Assembly (NCBI GenBank): GCA_035499715.1
Contig: DATJYF010000230.1
Span: 1 to 24,982 of the forward strand
Reading direction: 5' to 3'
Length of the DNA stretch: 24,982 nt
DNA from: DASRHD01 sp035499715
GTDB lineage: Bacteria > Verrucomicrobiota > Verrucomicrobiia > Opitutales > Opitutaceae
How positions within the stretch are numbered: the first letter of the stretch is position 1; the number at the start of each line of letters is the position of its first letter. Below are positions 1 through 7,751 of the stretch, one piece after another. The position numbers and the translations under genes are program-made. Under the pieces are notes generated by a model. That model was not told the DNA's origin. It ran no database searches and worked only from the letters and a program-made list of their open reading frames with translations.

Positions 1-2
1 GG

Positions 3-560
3 GCTCCGAGGATTGCCCGCACGGTCGCGCCGCCGCCGGCCGCCGTTGCAACGCCGGCCGCCTCCATGCCTTTGACTTCGCCACCGGAAGCGATGACCGG
101 CGAGAAGACGGCCGCCTCCGTTCGTTCCGCCGTCCCGGCTGCCGGCGTCGTGCCGGCGGTTGCCTCCGGCGCACATGAGCCCTCCTCCGCTTTCTCCCAA
201 CTGACAGCTGCCCTGTGGTCGGCGCCTCCGTCGGCCCGGCCCACGCCCGCCGGCCTGGCCCTGGCGCAAATGGTGCAATTGTCTGATTCCACGCCCGAAC
301 CGGCCAGCCTGGAGTCCATCGGCGGTGCCAAAACGCGCCCGGCGGCGGATCCGCTCGCTCAGGTTTCCGCGCCCGGCGAGACGCGGCACGAACGCATCCT
401 CGCCGCGCTGACCGATACGCGCTTGGTCAGCGAGATTGAGCCGGCCTCGGTTTCCCGCACCCGCGAACGCATCGCCAGCCGGCTGGCCAGCGAAGGTTTT
501 GCGGCCGACGATATCAGCCGTCTTGGCGTCGAAGGTACGCAAGTCTCGTTCAAGTTTTAG
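3..560 (+). CDS. Unidentified Ala/Pro-rich protein, C-terminal part (5' truncated)
   Basis: The reading frame is open from the left edge of the window; the first ATG is at 66, but in-frame codons upstream of it contain no stop, so the true start probably lies outside. The visible part is a low-complexity Ala/Pro/Ser-rich stretch followed by a more ordinary, probably helical C-terminus of about 60 residues ending in GVEGTQVSFKF. No domain, membrane segment or catalytic motif was recognised. A strong hairpin terminator follows 26 bases after the stop, so this is the last gene of its transcript. The composition suggests a linker plus a small C-terminal domain. I do not recognise the family and give no function. 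Confidence 0.6.
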   Translation, partial: APRIARTVAPPPAAVATPAASMPLTSPPEAMTGEKTAASVRSAVPAAGVVPAVASGAHEPSSAFSQLTAALWSAPPSARPTPAGLALAQMVQLSDSTPEPASLESIGGAKTRPAADPLAQVSAPGETRHERILAALTDTRLVSEIEPASVSRTRERIASRLASEGFAADDISRLGVEGTQVSFKF

Positions 561-586
561 GCCGGTCAGATCCCCGGCCTCGCTTC

Positions 587-620
587 AAGCCCCGCGCCAA
601 ATCGCGGGGCTTTTCGTTTT
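587..620 (+). terminator. Rho-independent terminator after the first gene
   Basis: Perfect 10-bp stem (AAGCCCCGCG at 587-596, CGCGGGGCTT at 603-612) with a 6-base loop, followed by TTCGTTTT. It lies between the stop at 560 and the fumarase start at 663, so it separates the two transcripts. Confidence 0.85.
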
Positions 621-662
621 CCCTTTCGCTCGCCGTGGCCGTCCGTTTAGGCTGACCGCATT

Positions 663-2072
<1,410 letters not shown>

Positions 2073-2074
2073 AC

Positions 2075-2102
2075 TTGTCATTCTGAGGGCAGCGAAAAAT
2101 CC
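2075..2102 (+). repeat. Dispersed GTCATTCTGAG-type repeat fragment
   Basis: The bases just after the fumarase stop read GTCATTCTGAGGGCAGCG and continue into AAAAATCC. Read on the minus strand this encodes FFAALRMT, a string I recall from spurious ORFs over a short intergenic repeat dispersed in many bacterial genomes. Only one copy is visible here, so the repeat assignment rests on recall rather than on comparison within the window. Confidence 0.5.
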
Positions 2103-2142
2103 ATTTTGTTGGCGCCGCGTTTTCAACCGCGCGTTCTGAATT

Positions 2143-2562
2143 ATGTCCGTCCACCAGGCCACGCTCACGATCCGCACCCACGGCGCGGGTCTGCATGAAA
2201 TCACCGATGCCGTGGCCCGCGAGCTGGTCCGCAGCAAACTCAGCCACGGCGTGGCCACGGTCTTCTGCCAGCACACCAGTGCCAGCCTCGTCATCATGGA
2301 AAACGCCGACCCGACGGCGCGGCGCGACCTCGAGGCGTGGTTCGACCGGCTGGTGCGCGAGGACGATCCGGGTTTCGAGCACACGCTCGAAGGCCCGGAC
2401 GACATGCCCAGCCACATCAAGATGGCGCTCACGCGCACGAGCGAATCCGTGCCTTTCGCCGACGGCCGCCTCCTGCTCGGCACCTGGCAGGGAATCTATC
2501 TCTGGGAGCACCGCCGCGCCGCGCACCCGCGCAACATCATGCTGACCTTCATCGGCGAGTGA
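2143..2562 (+). CDS. yjbQ: YjbQ/UPF0047 family protein
   Basis: Small single-domain protein of 139 aa, the usual length of the YjbQ/UPF0047 family, whose E. coli member has weak thiamin-phosphate synthase activity; the physiological role is uncertain. Family hallmarks seen: CQHTSASL (42-49), the GPDDMPSHIK motif (84-93) and GTWQGIYLWEHR (113-124), which contribute the conserved His/Asp/Glu residues of the putative active site. The ATG at 2143 fits the family N-terminus. It lies 70 bp downstream of the fumarase, with a repeat fragment between, and ends 20 bp from the stop of convergent kdsD, leaving no room for separate terminators. Confidence 0.93.
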   Translation: MSVHQATLTIRTHGAGLHEITDAVARELVRSKLSHGVATVFCQHTSASLVIMENADPTARRDLEAWFDRLVREDDPGFEHTLEGPDDMPSHIKMALTRTSESVPFADGRLLLGTWQGIYLWEHRRAAHPRNIMLTFIGE

Positions 2563-2582
2563 AACGCCGGGAAGCCGGAACA

Positions 2583-3572
2583 TCACACGATTTTCAGCTT
2601 GGGCAGGTCCTGGCCGTCGATCAGGCCGACGGGCTTGCCGCGCGTATCGATGACGATGAGGTCGTCGATCTTGTGCTGTTCGAACAGGCGCAGTGCGTCG
2701 ACCGCGAGCGCATCCCCGGGAATCGTCTTGGGCGATTTCGTCATGAACATGGAAACCGGTTTTTTCAGGAAATCCGGGCCGCTCAGCGCGCTGCGGCGGA
2801 AATCGCCGTCGGTGAGAATGCCGGTGAGCCTTCCGTTTTTCGGATCGACCAGCGCGATGCTGCCGGACTTGGCCTTGGTCATGGCCAGGATCGCCTCCTG
2901 CGTGGTCACGCTCTGTTTCGCCACCGGCGCGCGTTCGCCCGTGCGCATGATGTCCTTGACGCGCAGGAGCAGTTGCATGCCAAGCGCGCCGGCGGGATGG
3001 AATTTCGCAAAATCGTCGCGCGTCAGGCCGCGGCTTTCGAGCAGCACCATGGCGAGCGCATCGCCGAGGGCGAGGGCGGCAGTGGTGCTGGCCGTGGGCG
3101 CGAGTTCGAGCGGACAGGCCTCACGCGGCACCCGGTAAACCAGCCGCAGGTCGGCGCTATGGGCGAGGTCCGACTCCGGTTGGCTCGTGAGCGCGACGAT
3201 TTTCACCCCGAAGCGCTTGAGCAGCGGCACGAGCCGCACGATTTCCTCGCTCTGGCCGCTGTTGCTCAACAAAATCGCGATATCCCCCTCGGCGCAGAGG
3301 CCGAGGTCGCCGTGCAAGGCGTGGACGGGATCGAGAAAGCACGAGGAAATGCCGGTGCTGTTGAACGTGCCAGTGAGTTTCTGGGCGATGTGGGCGGACT
3401 TGCCCACGCCGCTGAAGATCAGCTTGCCTCCGGCCGCGGCCAGGGACTCGACGGCGCGCGCCACCTCGACGAATTCGTTGCCCAGGCCGTCCGCCGTGGC
3501 CGCGAGCGCGTCCGTTTCCAGCTGCAGGCAGGCGCGGGCGCGGGCCAGCGCGGATTTTGAGTCGAGCGTCAT
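2583..3572 (-). CDS. kdsD: D-arabinose-5-phosphate isomerase (SIS + CBS pair)
   Basis: Converts D-ribulose 5-phosphate to D-arabinose 5-phosphate, the first committed step of Kdo synthesis for LPS; cytosolic. Its 329 aa and domain order match KdsD/GutQ: an N-terminal SIS domain (about 40-180) with GVGKSAHIA (55-63), HALHGDLG (84-91) and SNSGQSEE (103-110); then FHPAGALG (191-198), where KdsD of E. coli has SHPGGALG; then two CBS domains (about 205-265 and 272-329) with GILTDGDFRR (251-260) and GLIDGQDLPK. The phosphosugar-binding Ser/Thr and catalytic His positions appear intact. Convergent with yjbQ, divergent from the LysM lipoprotein across 70 bp. GutQ, the sugar-alcohol-operon paralog, cannot be excluded by sequence, but no sorbitol genes are nearby. 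Confidence 0.94.
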   Translation of the reverse strand: MTLDSKSALARARACLQLETDALAATADGLGNEFVEVARAVESLAAAGGKLIFSGVGKSAHIAQKLTGTFNSTGISSCFLDPVHALHGDLGLCAEGDIAILLSNSGQSEEIVRLVPLLKRFGVKIVALTSQPESDLAHSADLRLVYRVPREACPLELAPTASTTAALALGDALAMVLLESRGLTRDDFAKFHPAGALGMQLLLRVKDIMRTGERAPVAKQSVTTQEAILAMTKAKSGSIALVDPKNGRLTGILTDGDFRRSALSGPDFLKKPVSMFMTKSPKTIPGDALAVDALRLFEQHKIDDLIVIDTRGKPVGLIDGQDLPKLKIV

Positions 3573-3586
3573 TTAGGATTGAGTTG

Positions 3587-3621
3587 CGGGAGTTGGTTGC
3601 GGAACTTACGGCGAACTCCCG
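3587..3621. promoter_or_regulatory. 8-bp inverted repeat in the kdsD/lipoprotein divergent promoter
   Basis: CGGGAGTT (3587-3594) and AACTCCCG (3614-3621) form a perfect inverted repeat separated by 19 bases, filling half of the 70-bp gap between the two divergent start codons at 3572 and 3643. It could be a shared operator or a leader hairpin. A direct repeat GTTGCGG lies in the same region. Confidence 0.35.
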
Positions 3622-3642
3622 TTACCGTTCAATTCCTTTCCA

Positions 3643-4455
3643 ATGCGCCGCCTTCGCTTGTTTCTCCTGGTCGTGCTCGGTCTTCTGCTGTGGGCCGGCT
3701 GTTCGCGCAACGAGGATTATCCCTACGCGACCGAGACGGACGAGCCGGCCTACCAGCGGGGCAAAGAACTCGAAAAGCAGGGTCGCGAGCAGGAGGCGCT
3801 GAGCGAATTTCTGAAAGTCATCGCCAAGCGCGGCGAGGACGCGCCCGAGTCGCACATCGAAGTGGCCACGATTTACGAGCAGCACATCAAGGATCCCATC
3901 GCGGCCATTTACCATTACCGCAAATTCCTCGAGCTGCGGCCGAACGATCCGAAGGCCGACCTGGCGCGCCAGCACATTGCCGCCTGCATGCGCGAGTTTG
4001 CCCGGACGCTGCCCGGCCAGCCGCTCGGGGTGGGTCTGCCCCAACCCGATCTGACCGACGTCGTGGCGCGATTGCAGAAGGAAAACGACGATCTCCGGGC
4101 CGAGCTCGCCGCGGTGCGCTCGCCGCAGTCCGCTCCGGCGCGAGAAGCTGTTCCCGATACGTCGCCGCCGGCCGCTTCGATCGAGTCTCCCGTCACTGTC
4201 GCGCCGCCGGCCGCCGATGATTCCGCGCCGCCGGTAATCACCCGCGCGCCGCCCGCGCCCGAGCCGGTGCGTCCGGCCCCGGTCACCGCCGCGTCCGGCC
4301 GCGTCCATACCGTAGTCAAGGGTGACACGCTTTATAACATCAGCCAGCGTTATTACGGCACGCGCAGCAAATGGCGCGACATCTACAATGCGAACCGCGA
4401 TGTGATGAAGAGCGAGAACGATCTGAAAATCGGCACGCAGTTGAAGATCCCATGA
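3643..4455 (+). CDS. TPR/coiled-coil lipoprotein with C-terminal LysM domain
   Basis: 270 aa. The N-terminus (MRRLRL followed by a Leu/Val-rich core, ending WAGC at 17-20) is a lipoprotein signal with Cys20 as the likely lipidated residue; Trp at -3 is unusual for a lipobox. Residues about 35-115 resemble TPR helices (QGREQEALSEFLKVI, then DPIAAIYHYRKFLELRPND). A short coiled coil follows (137-158), then a Pro/Ala-rich linker (160-217), then one LysM domain (221-270, starting VHTVVKGDTLYNIS), which binds the GlcNAc backbone of peptidoglycan. A periplasmic or outer-membrane-anchored envelope protein bridging lipid and cell wall is likely; TPRs suggest protein partners. It is followed 27 bp later by the chrA start, perhaps one transcript. 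Exact role unknown. Confidence 0.85.
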   Translation: MRRLRLFLLVVLGLLLWAGCSRNEDYPYATETDEPAYQRGKELEKQGREQEALSEFLKVIAKRGEDAPESHIEVATIYEQHIKDPIAAIYHYRKFLELRPNDPKADLARQHIAACMREFARTLPGQPLGVGLPQPDLTDVVARLQKENDDLRAELAAVRSPQSAPAREAVPDTSPPAASIESPVTVAPPAADDSAPPVITRAPPAPEPVRPAPVTAASGRVHTVVKGDTLYNISQRYYGTRSKWRDIYNANRDVMKSENDLKIGTQLKIP

Positions 4456-4470
4456 AGCGTGCCGGCGGGA

Positions 4471-4476
4471 GGAGGT
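4471..4476 (+). promoter_or_regulatory. Strong ribosome binding site deciding the chrA start
   Basis: GGAGGT at 4471-4476 sits 6 bases before the ATG at 4483. This favours 4483 over the in-frame GTG at 4459, which would place the site inside the gene. Confidence 0.8.
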
Positions 4477-4482
4477 AAAACG

Positions 4483-5778
4483 ATGGCCGCCGCACCCACC
4501 TTTCGCGAAGCCCTGCGTTTCTGGCTCAAGCTCGGCTTCATCAGCTTCGGCGGACCGGCCGGGCAGATTGCCATCATGCACACCGAGCTGGTGGAGAGAA
4601 AAAAATGGATCGGCGAGCAGCGCTTTCTGCATGCGCTCAATTACTGCATGCTCCTGCCGGGGCCCGAGGCGACGCAGCTGGCGACCTATTGCGGATGGCT
4701 GCTGCACCGCACGCGGGGCGGGATCGCGGCCGGCGCACTCTTTGTGCTGCCGTCGGCGGTGCTGCTGTGGGCGCTGAGCTGGATGTATGCAGCTTACGGG
4801 AATGTGCCGTGGATCGCGGCGATTTTCTACGGCCTCAAGCCGGCGGTGACGGCGATTGTCGCAGCGGCGGTCATCCGCATCGGCCGGCGGGCGCTGAAAA
4901 ACGGCGTGATGTGGGGCGTGGCGGGGGCGGCGTTTGTCGCGATTTATTTTTTCAAGGCGCCGTTTCCCGCCATCATCGGGGCGGCGGCGCTGGCCGGCTT
5001 TCTTGGCGGGAAATTTTTTCCGGACAAATTTCCGGCCACCTCCGGCCAGGGCGCGGCCAGCAGCGGCACGGTGATCGACGACGCGCAGGAATCGCCGGTC
5101 CACACCCGGCCCTCGCTGCGGCGGGCGCTCAAGGTGCTCGCCGTCTCACTGGTCCTGTGGTGGGGTCCGGTGGTGGCGGCCGGCCTATGGCAGGGCTGGC
5201 GCAGCCCGCTGGCGCAGGAAGGGATTTTTTTCAGCAAGGCGGCGATGGTCACCTTCGGCGGCGCCTATGCCGTGCTGCCCTATGTGGCGCAGCAGGCGGT
5301 GGAAAAATTTTCCTGGCTGGGCGCGCCGCAAATGCTCGACGGCCTCGGTCTGGCCGAGACCACTCCCGGCCCGCTTATCATGGTGCTGCAATTTGTGGGC
5401 TTTCTCGGCGGCTGGAATCATCCCGGCGTGCTGCCGCGCCTCGCGGCCGCGACGCTGGGGGCGGCCCTGACCACCTGGACGACGTTCGTGCCGTGCTTCC
5501 TCTGGATTTTTCTCGGCGCGCCCTACATCGAGCGGATGCGGGGCAATGCCCGGCTGGGCGGCACGCTGACGGCGGTGACCGCGGCGGTGGTCGGCGTGGT
5601 GCTCAATCTCGCGGTCTGGTTCGGGCTGCACATTTTTTTCCCGCCGGCCGGGATCGATTGGTTCGCACTCGGCCTGGCGCTGGCGGCATTTGCCGCCATG
5701 CTGCGATGGGACTTGGGCATCATCCCCATCGTGCTGGCGGGCGGGGCGCTCGGACTGGCGTGGCGGCTCGTTTTTTAA
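4483..5778 (+). CDS. chrA: Two-domain CHR-family chromate transporter
   Basis: 431 aa inner-membrane protein with two homologous CHR halves, the long-chain ChrA form proposed to export chromate. First half: GFISFGGPAGQ (19-29) and LPGPEATQL (58-66). Second half: TFGGAYAVLPY (257-267) and TPGPL (294-298). The FGG and PGP signatures are duplicated as expected, and about ten hydrophobic segments can be seen. A hydrophilic connector (about 183-212) joins the halves. The start at 4483 is set by an excellent Shine-Dalgarno site. No chrB regulator or other metal-resistance gene lies nearby, so the physiological substrate is less certain than the family. The upstream lipoprotein may share its transcript. 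Confidence 0.92.
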   Translation: MAAAPTFREALRFWLKLGFISFGGPAGQIAIMHTELVERKKWIGEQRFLHALNYCMLLPGPEATQLATYCGWLLHRTRGGIAAGALFVLPSAVLLWALSWMYAAYGNVPWIAAIFYGLKPAVTAIVAAAVIRIGRRALKNGVMWGVAGAAFVAIYFFKAPFPAIIGAAALAGFLGGKFFPDKFPATSGQGAASSGTVIDDAQESPVHTRPSLRRALKVLAVSLVLWWGPVVAAGLWQGWRSPLAQEGIFFSKAAMVTFGGAYAVLPYVAQQAVEKFSWLGAPQMLDGLGLAETTPGPLIMVLQFVGFLGGWNHPGVLPRLAAATLGAALTTWTTFVPCFLWIFLGAPYIERMRGNARLGGTLTAVTAAVVGVVLNLAVWFGLHIFFPPAGIDWFALGLALAAFAAMLRWDLGIIPIVLAGGALGLAWRLVF

Positions 5779-5805
5779 AAAATCCGACGGCGAATTACCG
5801 CCGGC
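5777..5805 (-). terminator. Possible minus-strand terminator after sufS
   Basis: Read on the minus strand, a CGGCG/CGCCG hairpin with loop GTAATT is followed within a few bases by TTTTTT (complement of 5777-5782). It is positioned downstream of the sufS stop at 5909. The stem is short (5 bp before a mismatch) and overlaps the chrA stop codon. Confidence 0.35.
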
Positions 5806-5818
5806 CCGACCAGTTTAA

Positions 5819-5841
5819 AGTGTAACCAGCATGGTTACACT
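5819..5841. repeat. Perfect 9-bp inverted repeat between chrA and sufS
   Basis: AGTGTAACC (5819-5827) and GGTTACACT (5833-5841) flank a 5-base loop, in the 130-bp gap between the convergent chrA and sufS stops. On the minus strand it is followed by TTTAAA, which is weak support for a terminator of the suf transcript. It could equally be a protein-binding palindrome. Confidence 0.6.
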
Positions 5842-5908
5842 GATGGTTGCGGCCGGGGGGAAATTCTGCCGGTTGAGGATACGACGGCTGGCGGAGTTTC
5901 GGTGCGGC

Positions 5909-7135
5909 TTAGCCGGCGAAGAATTTCACGATGCGGCGCAGGCTGGTGGCAAGCGAGGCGAGCTCCGCGTCGGTGTTGTAAACATAAAAACTCGCGCGGG
6001 TGGTGCCGGTGATGCCGAGTTTTCGCATCAACGGCTGGTTGCAGTGATGGCCGCCGCGCAGGGCGATGCCGTCCTGGTCGGCAAAAGTCACGATGTCGTG
6101 CGCATGCACATCATGCAGCGCGAAGCTGACGAGGCCGCCGCGCTCGCCCGGAGGGCCGAGCCGGCGGATGCCGGGCAGTTCGCCCAGCATTTCGTAGGCG
6201 CGGCGGGCGAGGCCGCCATCGTGGCGGGCGACGGCGGCACGGTCGAGGCCGTCGAGAAAATCGCAGGCGACGGCGAGGCCGACGGCGTCGGCGACATTGG
6301 GCGTGCCGGCTTCGAAGCGCTCGGGTGCCGGCTTCCAGCGCGTTTCAAAAAAATCCACGTTGGCGATCATGCCGCCGCCGCCCTGCCACGGCGGCATGGC
6401 GTCGAGCAGCGCGTGCCTTCCGTAGAGGACGCCGATGCCGGTGGGGCCGGCCATCTTGTGGCCGCTGAAGGCGAGGAAATCGCAGCCGATCGCCTGCACG
6501 TCGACCGGCAGATGGCCGATGGACTGCGCGGCGTCGACCACCGTGATGGCGCCGGCTTTTTTCGCCCGGGCGCAAAGTTCCGCGACGGGATTGATCGTGC
6601 CGAGCGTATTGGAAATGTGGGTGAAGGCGAAAATCCTGACTTCCGGCGTGAGCAGGCGGTCGAGCTGCGCGAGATCGAGCAGTCCCTCGTCGCCGGTCAC
6701 CGGCAGGTAGCGGAGTTGCGCGCCGGTGCGCCGGGCGACAAGCTGCCAGGGCACGAGGTTGGAATGATGTTCCATCTCGGTGAGAAGGATGACGTCGCCT
6801 TTTTTCAGGTTGGCGGCGCCCCAGCTGGCGGCGACGAGGTTGATCGACTCGGTGGTGCCGCGGGTGAAGACGATTTCGGCCGGCTCGGTGGCGTGGATGA
6901 AACTGGCCACGCGGGCGCGGGCGGCCTCGTATGCGTCGGTCGCGCGCATGGAAAGCGCATGCAGGCCGCGATGGACGTTGGCATTGTCGCACTCATAGAA
7001 ATGCGCGAGCGCATCGAGCACCGCGCGCGGCTTGTGCGTGGTGGCGGCGTTGTCGAGATAGACGAGCGGCTTGCCGTTCTGCACGGTCTGGTGCAGGGCG
7101 GGAAACTGGTCGCGGAGGTCGGTCCAGGTTGACAT
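5909..7135 (-). CDS. sufS: SufS-type group II cysteine desulfurase
   Basis: PLP enzyme that takes sulfur from L-cysteine, leaving alanine, and holds it as a persulfide for Fe-S cluster assembly. 408 aa, full family length. Visible features: YLDNAATTHKP (26-36) at the N-terminus; TEMEHHSNLVPW (119-130) with the PLP-stacking His; SGHKMAGPTGIG (224-235) with PLP Schiff-base Lys227; and RGGHHCNQPLM (360-370) with catalytic Cys365 in the short-loop arrangement of SufS/CsdA rather than IscS/NifS. It follows sufU by 28 bp on the same strand, so sufU-sufS form an operon, and SufU is the natural sulfur acceptor. SufBCD scaffold genes are not in this window. The start ATG at 7135 gives a normal N-terminus but has no clear Shine-Dalgarno site. 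Confidence 0.95.
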   Translation of the reverse strand: MSTWTDLRDQFPALHQTVQNGKPLVYLDNAATTHKPRAVLDALAHFYECDNANVHRGLHALSMRATDAYEAARARVASFIHATEPAEIVFTRGTTESINLVAASWGAANLKKGDVILLTEMEHHSNLVPWQLVARRTGAQLRYLPVTGDEGLLDLAQLDRLLTPEVRIFAFTHISNTLGTINPVAELCARAKKAGAITVVDAAQSIGHLPVDVQAIGCDFLAFSGHKMAGPTGIGVLYGRHALLDAMPPWQGGGGMIANVDFFETRWKPAPERFEAGTPNVADAVGLAVACDFLDGLDRAAVARHDGGLARRAYEMLGELPGIRRLGPPGERGGLVSFALHDVHAHDIVTFADQDGIALRGGHHCNQPLMRKLGITGTTRASFYVYNTDAELASLATSLRRIVKFFAG

Positions 7136-7163
7136 GAAAAAGAGGAATTTTTTGCGCGGCGGC

Positions 7164-7598
7164 TCAGGCCGCCGGAGGCGGATCCTGTTTCAGCGCGTCA
7201 AGCGCGGCATGCCAGGCGAGGGTGGCGCACTTGATGCGCGCCGGGTAGGCATGGACGCCGGCGAAGGCGGCGAGGTCGCTGAATTCGTCGGCCGGCTTGC
7301 CGGTGGTGATGATGCCGTGAAATTCGTCGAAGAGTGCGCGGGCCTCGGCGGCGGTCCTGCCTTTCAGGCGCGTGGTCATGACGGAGGCGCTGGCCTGCGA
7401 GATGGCGCAGCCGTCACCCTCGAAGCTGATTTCGGCGATGCGGTCGCCGTCCAGCCGCAGAAAGACGCTGCACTGGTCGCCGCAGGTCGGATTGTCGCCG
7501 TGGGCCACGCGGTTGGCGGCGGGCAGCCTGCCGCGGTTGCGCGGACGGCGGTTGTGATCGAGGATGACCTGCTGGTAAAGCTCGTCGAGTTCGCTCAT
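7164..7598 (-). CDS. sufU: SufU-type zinc-dependent sulfurtransferase
   Basis: 144 aa, cytosolic partner of SufS that accepts its persulfide sulfur. The zinc and sulfur ligands of the SufU branch of the IscU fold are all present: Cys39 and Asp41 in NPTCGDQC, Cys64 in GDGCAISQAS, and Cys124 in RIKCATLAWH. The SufU-specific insertion between the second and third cysteines is also there (about 80-112), which separates it from IscU. The frame opens further upstream (to 7670), but the ATG at 7598 (MSELDELYQQVILDHNRRPR) matches the family N-terminus, so that start is chosen. It is the first gene of a minus-strand pair with sufS. Confidence 0.93.
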   Translation of the reverse strand: MSELDELYQQVILDHNRRPRNRGRLPAANRVAHGDNPTCGDQCSVFLRLDGDRIAEISFEGDGCAISQASASVMTTRLKGRTAAEARALFDEFHGIITTGKPADEFSDLAAFAGVHAYPARIKCATLAWHAALDALKQDPPPAA

Positions 7599-7650
7599 GG
7601 AAACAGCCAATCTCGGATGCCTGATGCGAATTGGCAACTGCGCAGCGCGA

Positions 7651-7683
7651 AGCCGGAGAATGCGCTTCAAGGCCTTTCCGGCT
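7651..7683. repeat. 7-bp inverted repeat in the sufU/TMTC divergent region
   Basis: AGCCGGA (7651-7657) and TCCGGCT (7677-7683) with a 19-base spacer lie in the 153-bp gap between the divergent sufU (start 7598) and TMTC-like gene (start 7752). Possible operator or leader hairpin; short arms in GC-rich DNA make chance plausible. Confidence 0.25.
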
Positions 7684-7751
7684 GAAGGTTTCGTTTGCGC
7701 GGTGCGAAAAGCAAAGCCACGCTGGCGTCTTTTCCCGACAGGGATGTGATC

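Noticed and set aside
2337..3560. 407-residue open frame on the plus strand
   Set aside because: Overlaps yjbQ out of frame and is antisense to kdsD; no recognisable domain.
5831..7132. 433-residue open frame on the plus strand
   Set aside because: It lies wholly antisense to sufS, which has all its catalytic motifs; long antisense frames are expected at this GC content.
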